From JADZAI01 sp047602465 (lineage in GTDB: Bacteria > Pseudomonadota > Alphaproteobacteria > Micropepsales > Micropepsaceae), in assembly GCA_047602465.1 (NCBI GenBank), contig JASGHF010000001.1, forward strand, positions 1,116,001 through 1,180,000: a stretch of DNA of 64,000 nt, given 5' to 3'. This document shows, in pieces, positions 33,801-40,745 of the stretch. The translations under genes and the position numbers were made by a program. The stretch's first letter is position 1. Each line of letters begins with the position of its first letter. The notes under the pieces are model-generated. The model was not told the DNA's origin, ran no database searches, and saw nothing but the letters and a program-made list of their open reading frames with translations.

Positions 33801-33891
33801 GCGGGTTTTGCGCGCCTGCCGCGACGGCCAGCATGGCGGCGAGCCATGCGGCGGTCAGCGCTCGGGCAATGAGGGCGCGCGGGTTAACCAT
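30850..33891 (-). CDS. Membrane-bound PAS-GGDEF-EAL protein, probable c-di-GMP phosphodiesterase
   Basis: A 1013-residue protein. Signal/anchor at 1-27 (MVNPRALIARALTAAWLAAM), a Pro/Ala/Glu-rich repeat segment (28-83), then an extracytoplasmic domain, a group of about seven membrane helices (about 230-440) and a PAS domain (about 465-600, HQGIWDWDLKRDRLFLSPSV). A degenerate GGDEF domain has GGDVF at 661-665, and a complete EAL domain begins GFEALLRWLHP (Glu788). The EAL metal and catalytic motifs are intact (NVNVSARQL, EITETLA, MDDFGTG, KIDRSFML, ATAEGVETEDD), whereas the cyclase site is lost. I infer c-di-GMP hydrolysis, perhaps with GTP-regulated GGDVF, gated by a membrane signal. The neighbours GNAT-M16-thrC match the Caulobacter order I remember for a GGDEF-EAL phosphodiesterase. 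Confidence 0.87.
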   Translation of the reverse strand: MVNPRALIARALTAAWLAAMLAVAAGAQNPPAPQPKPEAATEPAAEPAPSPEAAAPEPPAAEPAPSPEAAAPEAAAPEPPATPGVPRSGIGGVVVEEGVAAADITSAVTRVLVDGEHGAATYLVDFVNRMPTAQVRILILAPGLYGGRGAPAHLSTPPLVSVDASEAAANIQIIEEGARTKIRIQIPADGAVTAAFRYAAPLNALTVEMWDEKSLARFNTASLVLQGALLGLLTALGAWLAGLAVLRRDRMAARLAALFAATFLALLIGFSYPGPFQIAGILTNAGLALGLFAGASAAALAFVVHAIAPEGRWRSFGWFADYAPWLVTAAGLMAVFNAPYAAIFAKAGAAAALVTAIAVVFARAWEGDGAARRLTLAAIFAFVALAPLAMLELVDASGRTTMLAAGALLSASLLLAAFAISSGQPVALRSRVDRLVAAAPPPPPPFAAQAQQGDDGRFGLALAAAHQGIWDWDLKRDRLFLSPSVEVLLGARPGQLQAADRDWSGHVHREDLATFLGALEDYRRMGDVSFVLDFRGVGLDGLHRWVQLRASFMSDGDKAARCIGLVSDVSAQKETEASLLATARQDGVTGLANRAFFLEALSHRLAFAGAGRPYALLAVDIARFRIVNESLGHAFGDSLLAALAGRIRAAEPDGALAARLGGDVFGLLWAGENADAAAEQAKLVLDTLGVPLELGERKMTPIARGGFAWLDEAGRDAAAVLADVEAALAAARRTSGGTLAIFAPAMRDALTERAEIERDLGGALERGEITVYYQPIVRVADGRPAGFEALLRWLHPRKGLLTAETFAALAEETGLIEPLGKFILETAAKDSARWRRIAPQTPPLFVNVNVSARQLISPAFLDMCERLAADGLIAPREVRLEITETLAIDDAGAAAAGLQRLRRAGYGLVMDDFGTGHSTPSRLAHLPFDAVKIDRSFMLGGEQGRSVLAGLVRLARDLDLEATAEGVETEDDLAFLRANDCLYAQGYFCGKPRDAAAAQAYLLEFTETADRVE
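33685..33766 (-). repeat. Tandem 34-bp coding repeat in the EAL protein gene
   Basis: The 34-bp segment at 33685-33718 recurs at 33733-33766 with one mismatch, 48 bp apart. It encodes the repeated EPAPSPEAA stretches of the Pro/Ala/Glu-rich linker. Slippage could change copy number between strains. Confidence 0.7.
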
Positions 33892-33943
33892 GACGGATTC
33901 GCGTATCGCAGATGCGGCGCGCGGCGTCGAGTGTAGGCAGGCT

Positions 33944-34528
33944 TCAGCGCGAGTCGTTGTCGAGGATGGCGAAGAGGAGGTGGTCCTGCCATTTGCCGTC
34001 GATGCGCAGATAGGCGCGGGCGACGCCTTCCTGTTGGAAGCCGGCGGCGGCGAGGACGTGGCGCGAGGGCGCGTTGGATTCAAGGCACGCCGCCTCGACG
34101 CGGTGGAGGCCGAGCGCGCCGAAACAGAACGGCAGAACGGCGCGGACGGCATCGGACATATAGCCCTTGCCCGCAAAACGCTCGCCCGCCCAGTAGCCGA
34201 GCGAGCAGGTCTGCGCGACGCCGCGGCGGACATTGGAGACGGTGAGGCCGCCGACGAGATCGCCGGTCGATTTATCGAAGATGAAGAAGGGATAGGCGCG
34301 GTCGTCGCGGATGTCGCGCTGATAGCGGCGGAGACGGCGGCGGAAGGCGGGCCGCGTGAGATCGTCATAGGGCCAGGTCGGCTCCCATGGCGTCAGGAAG
34401 GCGCGGCTCTCGGCGCGCAGCTCCGCCCAGGCGTCGAAATCGGCCGTGACGGGGACGCGGAGGCGCGTGCGGCGGCCGACCGCTTCGGGCGGCGTGTCGA
34501 AACGCGCGAGGCCGCCAAGCAAGGCCAT
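33944..34528 (-). CDS. GNAT acetyltransferase (RimJ/RimL type)
   Basis: A 194-residue protein. YPFFIFDKSTGDLVGGLTVS and QTCSLGYWAGERFAGKGYMS form the RimJ/RimL core; the Q/R-x-x-G-x-G/A acetyl-CoA loop appears as ERFAGKGYM. ALGLHRVEAACLESNAPSRH and LAAAGFQQEGVARAYLRIDG follow. It transfers acetyl groups from acetyl-CoA, typically to N-termini or ribosomal proteins, but the substrate is unknown. It starts 4 bases after the M16 peptidase stop, so the two are cotranscribed. Confidence 0.9.
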   Translation of the reverse strand: MALLGGLARFDTPPEAVGRRTRLRVPVTADFDAWAELRAESRAFLTPWEPTWPYDDLTRPAFRRRLRRYQRDIRDDRAYPFFIFDKSTGDLVGGLTVSNVRRGVAQTCSLGYWAGERFAGKGYMSDAVRAVLPFCFGALGLHRVEAACLESNAPSRHVLAAAGFQQEGVARAYLRIDGKWQDHLLFAILDNDSR

Positions 34529-34532
34529 GGGG

Positions 34533-35792
34533 TCAGCCGAAGCGCGCGGCGAAGCGCGCGTAAGGCTCCAGCGCCTTCACCGGGCCGAGCGCGGCGAGCG
34601 AGGGGCGTTTGGTTTTCAGCAGCCGGGCAGCGAATTTCTTGAGCGCTTCGGCGTCGACCGCGTCGATCCTGGCGGCGATCTCGTCCGTCGGCATCACGCG
34701 GCCATAGGCGGAAAGCTGGTTCGCGATGTGCTCGGCGCGGTTCGAGGGTCCTTCGAGGCCCATGAAGAGCGCAGCCTTGGCCTGTGCGCGGGCGCGGGCG
34801 GCCTCTTCCTCGGTGGCGCTGACGGCCATGTCTTCCAGTTCGCCGACGACGACGGGGGCGAGCTCCGCGCATTCCTTGGCGCCCGTGCCGGCATAGACGC
34901 CGAAGAATCCGGTTTCGGCGAAGGAGTGGCAGAAGGCGGAGACGGAATAGGCGAGGCCGCGCTTTTCGCGCACCTCCTGAAACAGGCGCGAGGACATGCC
35001 GCCGCCGAAGGCGGTCGCGAAAATCTGCGCGGTGAAGGCGTCTTCGTCTTTCACGGAGGGGCCTTCGACGCCGAAGGTGACGTGGGCCTGTTCCAGCTTC
35101 TGCGTCTTGCGATGCTCGCCGCCCTTGTAGCGGGCGCGCGGCGGGTTCTTAGCCGGTGCGTTCTCGATGGACGCGAACTGTCTGGCTGCGAGGGCGACGA
35201 TCTGGTCGTGGTTCACATTGCCGGAGGCGATGAGCGTCATCGCCGGGCCGACATAGTGGTTCTTGAGATGACGGCGGAGATGCGCGCGGCCGAAGCTGTT
35301 GACCGTCGCCTCGGTGCCGAGGATCGGGCGGCCGAGCGCCTGGTCCGGGAAGGCGCAGTCCTGGAGGTAGTCGTAGATGATATCGTCGGGCGTATCGGCG
35401 CTCTGGCCGATTTCCTGAAGCACCACTTTCTTCTCGCGCGCCAGCTCCTCGCCGTCGAAGGCGGGGTTGATGAGAATGTCCGAGAGAATGTCGACGCCGA
35501 GCGCCACGTCGTTCTTGAGCACGCGGGCGTAGAAGCAGGTCTGTTCGCGCGAGGTGTAGGCGTTGAGATAGCCGCCCGCCGCCTCGATCTCCTCGACGAT
35601 CTGACGAGCCGAGCGTGTCGCCGTGCCCTTGAACGCCATATGTTCGAGCAGATGCGAGATTCCGTTGGTGCCGGCGGTTTCGTGGCGCGCGCCTGCCTCG
35701 ACCCACACGCCGACCGTCGCCGTCTCGATATGCGGCATCGGATCGGTGACGACGGTGAGGCCGTTGGGCAGGGTCTCGAACTTCAGGTCCAT
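34533..35792 (-). CDS. M16 family zinc metallopeptidase (processing-peptidase-like)
   Basis: A 419-residue protein. The inverted zinc motif HLLEH (His47, Glu50, His51 in GISHLLEHMAFKGT) is the active site of pitrilysin/MPP-beta peptidases, and the downstream glutamates (EIEAAGGYLNAYTSREQTCF) are in place. EKRGLAYSVSAFCHSFAETG marks the second half-domain. Cytosolic or periplasmic localisation cannot be decided; there is no signal peptide. In many alphaproteobacteria this gene follows thrC directly, but here a foreign-looking SHOCT protein is inserted. Confidence 0.93.
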   Translation of the reverse strand: MDLKFETLPNGLTVVTDPMPHIETATVGVWVEAGARHETAGTNGISHLLEHMAFKGTATRSARQIVEEIEAAGGYLNAYTSREQTCFYARVLKNDVALGVDILSDILINPAFDGEELAREKKVVLQEIGQSADTPDDIIYDYLQDCAFPDQALGRPILGTEATVNSFGRAHLRRHLKNHYVGPAMTLIASGNVNHDQIVALAARQFASIENAPAKNPPRARYKGGEHRKTQKLEQAHVTFGVEGPSVKDEDAFTAQIFATAFGGGMSSRLFQEVREKRGLAYSVSAFCHSFAETGFFGVYAGTGAKECAELAPVVVGELEDMAVSATEEEAARARAQAKAALFMGLEGPSNRAEHIANQLSAYGRVMPTDEIAARIDAVDAEALKKFAARLLKTKRPSLAALGPVKALEPYARFAARFG

Positions 35793-35797
35793 TTAGC

Positions 35798-36529
35798 TCA
35801 ACTGTCCATTAATTTGCGCTTTTCGAGCTGGAACTCATCCTCGGTCAATATCCCTTGTTCTCGCAGTCGGCCAAGACGCTCAAGTTCCTGCAACCGGCTT
35901 GGACTTGCCGCGATGAGAGCCGTCGGCGCTTGAGATGCCAATTGCTGTTGATCTTCATCATCAGCAGCCTTTATCAAAACCTTGAGCCGGCCAGCCCATT
36001 CCTGAGCCACCTTTGAAAAGGTGGAGTGAGTAAATCCTCCGGCTGCGGCCTCTGCGCTCAGAAAGTTTAGCAAAAAAACTGGCGCCGCCGGATCGTTGAT
36101 AACGATTTTGAGATCGAGCCTTCTCACCTTTCCATAGCTTCGTGATGCGCTCGTTAGAGCACCTACGACTGCACCAACACCCCCAAATACCAATCCCCCC
36201 AAGATGGCATTGCCAGCTTGGCTGGTGCGAGACGTCTTTGAAATTGTGACGCCGTCCTCAACAATCTCAACTTCAAGAATATCTCGATGGTCGTAGACGC
36301 GAACAGAGCCTGTCAGTCCAATTACCAGGCAGAGCTTTTTCCTCTGCATGTCAATCGCCAGTCCTGTTGACCCATCCTCGCCGAGGTATTTGTAGTCAGG
36401 CGTAAAATCGCTAACCCCCGAAAATTTTTGATCGACTGCGTTCTTGGCTGCACTGGTAATGGCCAATTGAGCCACGCCACCTACAATTCCAAGAACGACG
36501 GCGATTCCAATTATTGCCCCAATATCCAT
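35798..36529 (-). CDS. SHOCT-domain membrane-associated protein, probably acquired
   Basis: A 243-residue protein. An N-terminal hydrophobic helix (MDIGAIIGIAVVLGIVGGVA) is followed by a polar beta-rich domain (TGLAIDMQRKKLCLVIGLTG, VYDHRDILEVEIVEDGVTIS). A glycine-zipper-like hydrophobic hairpin GNAILGGLVFGGVGAVVGAL (about 128-147) and a C-terminal SHOCT motif (LERLGRLREQGILTEDEFQL, about 215-238) complete it. SHOCT domains are short oligomerisation modules at protein ends. The DNA is clearly less G+C-rich than its surroundings and separates two normally adjacent genes (thrC and M16). No function is known; a surface or stress-related role is only a guess. Confidence 0.68.
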   Translation of the reverse strand: MDIGAIIGIAVVLGIVGGVAQLAITSAAKNAVDQKFSGVSDFTPDYKYLGEDGSTGLAIDMQRKKLCLVIGLTGSVRVYDHRDILEVEIVEDGVTISKTSRTSQAGNAILGGLVFGGVGAVVGALTSASRSYGKVRRLDLKIVINDPAAPVFLLNFLSAEAAAGGFTHSTFSKVAQEWAGRLKVLIKAADDEDQQQLASQAPTALIAASPSRLQELERLGRLREQGILTEDEFQLEKRKLMDS

Positions 36530-36591
36530 CGCTACTTCCCCACTCGAGCCAGCACGCGTGCGATTATTTGCTTGCGCATAGGCAATGGCAA

Positions 36592-37989
36592 TCAGCGGGT
36601 CCGGGCGGCGAAGGCCTCAATATAGGCCCGGACGGCCTCTGTTTCAGCAGGAACCGTGTCGTAGCGTTCCGGCAGGCTGGCCAGCTTGGCCAGAGAATCC
36701 GGCATTTCCGGGGGTTTTCCGGTGGCGGCGTTCACCGCGCTTGCGAATTTCGCGGCATGGGCGGTGGCGAGCGCGATCATGGGAACCCCCGGCCGCTGGC
36801 GGCGGCGGGCGGCGACGAGGCCGATGGCGGAGTGGGGATCGAACACCGGCCCCCCTGCCCCGGCGACGGCGGCGATCTCGGCAGCGGCCTCGGCCGATGT
36901 CACGCGCTCGGCGTCGAAACGCTCGGCCATGGCGGCGCGGATATTGCCGCCGAGGGTGAAACTGCCCTTCGTTTTCAGATCGTCCATCAACGCCGCGACC
37001 GCCGCGCCGTCGCGGTCGGCGGCTTCGAACAGCAGGCGCTCGAAATTGGACGAGACCTGGATGTCCATCGACGGCGAGGTGGTCTCCACCACGCCGCGCG
37101 GTTCGTAGATGCCGGTGTCGAGGCAGCGTTTGAGAATGTCGTTCTCGTTCGTCGCGACGATGAGTCGGCCCTTGAAGGCGCCCATGCGCTGCGCCGTATA
37201 GCCTGCGAAGATGTCGCCGAAATTTCCCGTGGGCACGGCGAAGTCGATCTCGCGCCCCGGCGCGCCGAGCGCGGCGGCGGCGGTGACGTAATAGACGATC
37301 TGCGCCGCGATGCGCGCCCAGTTGATCGAGTTCACCGCCGCGAGGTTAAGGCGCGCAGACAATTCGTGGTCGCTGAAGAGCGCCTTCACGATGGCCTGGC
37401 AGTCGTCGAAATTCCCTTCGACCGCGAGGTTGCGGACGTTTTCGTCCAGCACCGTCGTCATCTGGCGGCGCTGGATGTCCGAGGTTTTCCCCCTGGGGTG
37501 CAGGATCACGACATCGACGGCGGAAAGGCCGCGCAGGCCCGCAATGGCGGCCGAGCCGGTGTCGCCGGAGGTCGCGCCGACGATGAGCGCCCGCCTGCCC
37601 GAACGTTTCAGGCCCCAGTCCATCAGGCGGCCGAGCAACTGAAGCGCCACGTCCTTGAAAGCGAAGGTGGGGCCGTGGAACAGCTCCAGCACGTGCAGGC
37701 CGTCGCCCATGTCGCTGAGCGGCGCGACGCGGCCGCCGGGGAAGCTGGCATAGGCGTGCTGGATGGCGGTGTAGAGATCGGGCAGCGGGACGCCCGGTTC
37801 GGCGAAGCGCTTCAGCACCTGGAGCGCGGCTTCCGGATAGGTGCGGGTGGCGAGCGCCGCCATCTCGTCCGCGCCGATCTGAGGCCAGCTTTCGGGCATA
37901 TAGAGGCCGCCATCGGGGGCCAGCCCCGAAAGCATCACGTCTTCGAAGGGGAGCGCGGGCGCGGCGCCGCGCGTGGAGATGTAGCGCAT
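36592..37989 (-). CDS. thrC: Threonine synthase
   Basis: A 465-residue ThrC, MRYISTRGAAPALPFEDVML. The PLP lysine is Lys112 in GPTFAFKDVALQLLG. GATSGDTGSAAIAGLRGL is the phosphate loop, and VPTGNFGDIFAGYTAQRMG follows. It converts O-phosphohomoserine, made by ThrB (25316-26275), to threonine. The start follows the SURF1 stop with one base between. Placement at the end of a cytochrome oxidase cluster is a known alphaproteobacterial order. Confidence 0.96.
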   Translation of the reverse strand: MRYISTRGAAPALPFEDVMLSGLAPDGGLYMPESWPQIGADEMAALATRTYPEAALQVLKRFAEPGVPLPDLYTAIQHAYASFPGGRVAPLSDMGDGLHVLELFHGPTFAFKDVALQLLGRLMDWGLKRSGRRALIVGATSGDTGSAAIAGLRGLSAVDVVILHPRGKTSDIQRRQMTTVLDENVRNLAVEGNFDDCQAIVKALFSDHELSARLNLAAVNSINWARIAAQIVYYVTAAAALGAPGREIDFAVPTGNFGDIFAGYTAQRMGAFKGRLIVATNENDILKRCLDTGIYEPRGVVETTSPSMDIQVSSNFERLLFEAADRDGAAVAALMDDLKTKGSFTLGGNIRAAMAERFDAERVTSAEAAAEIAAVAGAGGPVFDPHSAIGLVAARRRQRPGVPMIALATAHAAKFASAVNAATGKPPEMPDSLAKLASLPERYDTVPAETEAVRAYIEAFAARTR

Positions 37990-37990
37990 G

Positions 37991-38707
37991 TCAGACGCCG
38001 GTACGGGGTTCTTCGCGTTTCAGGTGCAGCAGCACATAGATGACCAGAAGGATCAGCGCGAGCGAGAACCACGTGACCGCATAGGCGAGATGATTATCCG
38101 GCAGGTCGGGCTGGAACGCGACCGGGCGCGGCAGGCCGCCGGCATTGGGCGTTTCGGATTGCAGCACGAAGGGCGGCACGTCCTTGAGGCCGAGCGCGGC
38201 GGCGATGGCCGGGACATCGCGGACATACCAGCGATTGGCCGCAAGATCCGGCGCGGCGTCGGTCCAGCCCGCAGCCTCTGACGGGCGGAGAATGCCGGCG
38301 ACATGGACGAGGCCGCCGGCCGCCGCCGGCACCGGGCCTTGCAGCGCCTTCTTTTCCGCTTCGGTGATGGTGCCGAGATCGACCAGCACGATGCGGCCCT
38401 CGCCGTAATCCAGCGGCGCGATGACGCGGTAATCCGCCCCGCCCTGCCCCTGCGGCGCGAAGATGTGGACGGCGCGTGTGGCGTCCAGCGTGCCGTCGGC
38501 CTCGACATGGGCGTAGGCGCGATCAGCCTCGGGACCGCTCAGCACCTCGACCAGATCGCGCGGCGGCGCGGCGCGCTCTGCCGCGATGCGGGCGAGAAGA
38601 TCGTGCTTCCACTCGCGGCGCTGCACCTGCCACGTGCCGAGCGCGAGGAGCGTGGCGAGCGCGGGGACGGCCAGCGCCGTCGCCCAGAAGGTGGGCCGGA
38701 AACGCAT
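37991..38707 (-). CDS. SURF1 family cytochrome oxidase biogenesis protein
   Basis: A 238-residue protein with two membrane helices, one at each end (MRFRPTFWATALAVPALATL and LAYAVTWFSLALILLVIYVL), around a soluble loop. LGTWQVQRREWKHDLLARI is the conserved N-terminal SURF1 motif, and NHLAYAVTWFSLA the C-terminal one. SURF1 helps insert heme a into oxidase subunit I. The start overlaps the DUF983 stop by one base (TGATG), and the stop is one base before thrC. Confidence 0.94.
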   Translation of the reverse strand: MRFRPTFWATALAVPALATLLALGTWQVQRREWKHDLLARIAAERAAPPRDLVEVLSGPEADRAYAHVEADGTLDATRAVHIFAPQGQGGADYRVIAPLDYGEGRIVLVDLGTITEAEKKALQGPVPAAAGGLVHVAGILRPSEAAGWTDAAPDLAANRWYVRDVPAIAAALGLKDVPPFVLQSETPNAGGLPRPVAFQPDLPDNHLAYAVTWFSLALILLVIYVLLHLKREEPRTGV

Positions 38708-39090
38708 CAGCCCTGGTCCAGTCGGCCTTCTTCGGCGCGCATGCGGAATTGCTGCCAGACCATCAGGCTTTTGAGCGGACGCAGCAGGCCGAGCGTGAGC
38801 GCGAGGATGAGCGGCGTCCACAGGACCACATGCACCCAATAGGGCGGCTCGTAGGTGACCTCGACCCACAGCGCGAGGCCGCAGACGATGAAGCCGGCGA
38901 TGAGGATGATGAAGACCGCCGGGCCGTCGCCCTGATCGAGCTTGTCGTAAGGCAGGCCGCAGCTATCGCAGGCCGGCGCGAGGTTCAGGAACCCCGCGAA
39001 GAGGTTTCCCTCGCCGCAACGCGGGCAGCGTCCGGCGAGGGAAAATTTCACCTCAGTGGCCGCCCGCGTGCGGACCGGCGCCCCAGACAT
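38707..39090 (-). CDS. DUF983 family membrane protein of the cytochrome oxidase cluster
   Basis: A 127-residue protein (or 114 from an alternative GTG at 39051). Two CxxC pairs (GRCPRCGEGNLF and CDSCGLPYDKLD) look like a zinc ribbon, followed by two membrane helices (about 58-76 and 83-101). DUF983 proteins accompany oxidase genes in alphaproteobacteria and are presumed assembly factors without a defined reaction. The ATG start overlaps ctaE by 38 bases. The GTG, one base after the ctaE stop, would keep the whole zinc ribbon, so the start is uncertain. Confidence 0.85.
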   Translation of the reverse strand: MSGAPVRTRAATEVKFSLAGRCPRCGEGNLFAGFLNLAPACDSCGLPYDKLDQGDGPAVFIILIAGFIVCGLALWVEVTYEPPYWVHVVLWTPLILALTLGLLRPLKSLMVWQQFRMRAEEGRLDQG

Positions 39091-39985
39091 AGATGGCGGC
39101 GAAGAGGAACAGCCACACCACGTCGACGAAGTGCCAGTACCAGGCGGTCGCTTCGAAGCCGAAATGCGACTGCGCGGTGAAGTGGTTCTTCATCAGGCGG
39201 AAATAGGCGACGATCAGCATGATCGTGCCGACGATCACGTGGAAGCCGTGGAAGCCGGTCGCCATGTAGAAGGTCGAGCCATAGACGATCGGGTCCGCGA
39301 CGCTGTCGACGCCGGCGGTGAAGAACTGGCCCTGGATCGGTTCGAGCACATCGGCGCTGGCGCCGAAGAAGAACGCGGCGTGCGAGTATTCATAGGCCTG
39401 CAGCGCCGTGAACAGCATGCCGAGCAGGATGGTGATGCCGAGACCCCAGAGGGCGTCCTTCTTCTCGCCGGTCTGAATGGCGTGGTGCGCCCAGGTGATG
39501 GTGGTGCCCGAGGTCAGCAGCACCAGCGTGCCGACCAGCGGCAGGTGCCAGGGATCGAAGGTCTGGATGCCGGCCGGCGGCCACGAAGCGAGGCCGTGAT
39601 CGGTGGGGAAGAAGGCGACCGCGAAATAGGCCCAGAACCACGCGACGAAGAACATGATCTCCGAGGCGATGAAGAGGATCATGCCGTAGCGCAGGCCCAG
39701 CTTGATGACCGGGGTATGCTCTTTCGTCACGACGCTTTCGCGCACCACGTCGCGCCACCAGCCGATCATCGTGTAGGCGACCAGAAGGAAGCCGGCGATC
39801 ATCACCCAGGGCGTGCCGGCGAGGCCGAAGAAGCCGGTGCCGTCGCTGGAGGCGAAATTGGTGGAGTTGATGTTCGACCAGATGACGAAGCCGATCGCCA
39901 GCACGAAGGCGGCGAACGAGCCGATCAGCGGCCAGGGGCTGGGATTGACGAGATGATAGTCGTGCTTGACGTCGCTGCTCGACAT
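39053..39985 (-). CDS. ctaE: Cytochrome c oxidase subunit III
   Basis: A 310-residue seven-helix membrane protein, MSSSDVKHDYHLVNPSPWPL. Typical segments are FIASEIMFFVAWFWAYFAVA (helix 3, with the conserved Glu), SGTTITWAHHAIQTGEKK, and ATGFHGFHVIVGTIMLIVAY, ending in FEATAWYWHFVDVVWLFLFA. It stabilises the aa3-type oxidase and its proton uptake. It is expressed with ctaG just upstream (18-base gap). Confidence 0.96.
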   Translation of the reverse strand: MSSSDVKHDYHLVNPSPWPLIGSFAAFVLAIGFVIWSNINSTNFASSDGTGFFGLAGTPWVMIAGFLLVAYTMIGWWRDVVRESVVTKEHTPVIKLGLRYGMILFIASEIMFFVAWFWAYFAVAFFPTDHGLASWPPAGIQTFDPWHLPLVGTLVLLTSGTTITWAHHAIQTGEKKDALWGLGITILLGMLFTALQAYEYSHAAFFFGASADVLEPIQGQFFTAGVDSVADPIVYGSTFYMATGFHGFHVIVGTIMLIVAYFRLMKNHFTAQSHFGFEATAWYWHFVDVVWLFLFAAIYVWGAGPHAGGH

Positions 39986-40003
39986 GGCGTGGCCCCTCTT
40001 AAC

Positions 40004-40579
40004 TCAATTCGGTGCTGTGGACGCTTCCGCGTCCGCCGCCGCCTGCGCCTCATCCTGGGGGAAGAAGGTGTAGGACAGCGTGATTTCGGTGATGTCCGAC
40101 GCGAAGCTGTCGGACAGGATCGCGGGATCGATGAAGAAGTTCACCGGCATCTCGCGCGTTTCGCCCGCGGCGAGCGGCTGGTCGGCGAAGCAGAAGCAGG
40201 CGACCTTCGCGAAATACTTGCCCGCCTTTTCCGGCGTGACGTTGAAGGTGGAATGCCCGCGCGAATTGTACTTCGCCAGGTTGGTGGCCGTGTAGGCGGT
40301 GAGGCCGACATCGCCGACGCGGATGTCGACATAGCGTTCGGTCGGCTTGAAATCCCACGGCAGGCCCGGCGCGACATTGGCGTCGAAGCGCACGCGGATG
40401 ACGCGGTCGGAAATCTGCGCCGCATCCGGCGTCGCGTCGGCGACGCGGGGCGTGCCGTCGAAGCCGGTGACCTGACAGAACCAGCGATAGAACGGCACCG
40501 AGGCATAGGCGAGGCCCGTCATGCCCACGACGACCGACAGGCAGATCGCGACGGTGCGCGTATTCTTGTCCATCGCCAT
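40004..40579 (-). CDS. ctaG: CtaG/Cox11 copper chaperone for cytochrome oxidase
   Basis: A 191-residue protein with one N-terminal membrane helix (about 9-28, TVAICLSVVVGMTGLAYASV) and a periplasmic immunoglobulin-like domain. Copper motifs are VPFYRWFCQVTGFDG and the Cox11 signature VACFCFADQPLAAGE (Cys-Phe-Cys), then MPVNFFIDPAI. It delivers CuB to subunit I. The start is MAMDKN at 40579, or the second Met two codons on. The upstream coxF-like frame runs through this gene in another frame. Confidence 0.95.
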   Translation of the reverse strand: MAMDKNTRTVAICLSVVVGMTGLAYASVPFYRWFCQVTGFDGTPRVADATPDAAQISDRVIRVRFDANVAPGLPWDFKPTERYVDIRVGDVGLTAYTATNLAKYNSRGHSTFNVTPEKAGKYFAKVACFCFADQPLAAGETREMPVNFFIDPAILSDSFASDITEITLSYTFFPQDEAQAAADAEASTAPN

Positions 40580-40745
40580 CGCCCTGAATCCTGTCCATGG
40601 CGTGACCGCCGAGGCGGACGATGGTCATCGCGAAGAACAGCGCGACCATGGCGAAGAGGATGACCGCCAGCGCGATGTTGCGCGAGCGGCGGGCGCGGAC
40701 CTGTTCCGGCGTCAGCTGGACGGGGACGATCTCCGGTTCGGTCAT
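40050..40745 (-). CDS. CoxF-like small membrane protein; reading frame lacks a nearby stop
   Basis: The credible part is about 50 residues: MTEPEIVPVQLTPEQVRARR, then SRNIALAVILFAMVALFFAM and TIVRLGGHAMDRI. It has a polar N-terminus, a double-Arg-containing basic stretch and one membrane helix, as in the small coxF gene normally found between ctaB and ctaG. In homologous clusters the protein ends at about this point. Here no stop appears: the frame stays open to 40050, through most of ctaG in a different frame, encoding an Arg-rich tail of about 180 residues that looks random. Either the stop was lost or a base is missing near 40590-40610. The end coordinate is formal only. The start overlaps the ctaB stop by 4 bases. 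Confidence 0.55.
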   Translation of the reverse strand: MTEPEIVPVQLTPEQVRARRSRNIALAVILFAMVALFFAMTIVRLGGHAMDRIQGDGDGQEYAHRRDLPVGRRGHDGPRLCLGAVLSLVLSGHRLRRHAPRRRRDAGCGADFRPRHPRALRRQCRAGPAVGFQADRTLCRHPRRRCRPHRLHGHQPGEVQFARAFHLQRHAGKGGQVFREGRLLLLRRPAARRGRNARDAGELLHRSRDPVRQLRVGHHRNHAVLHLLPPG

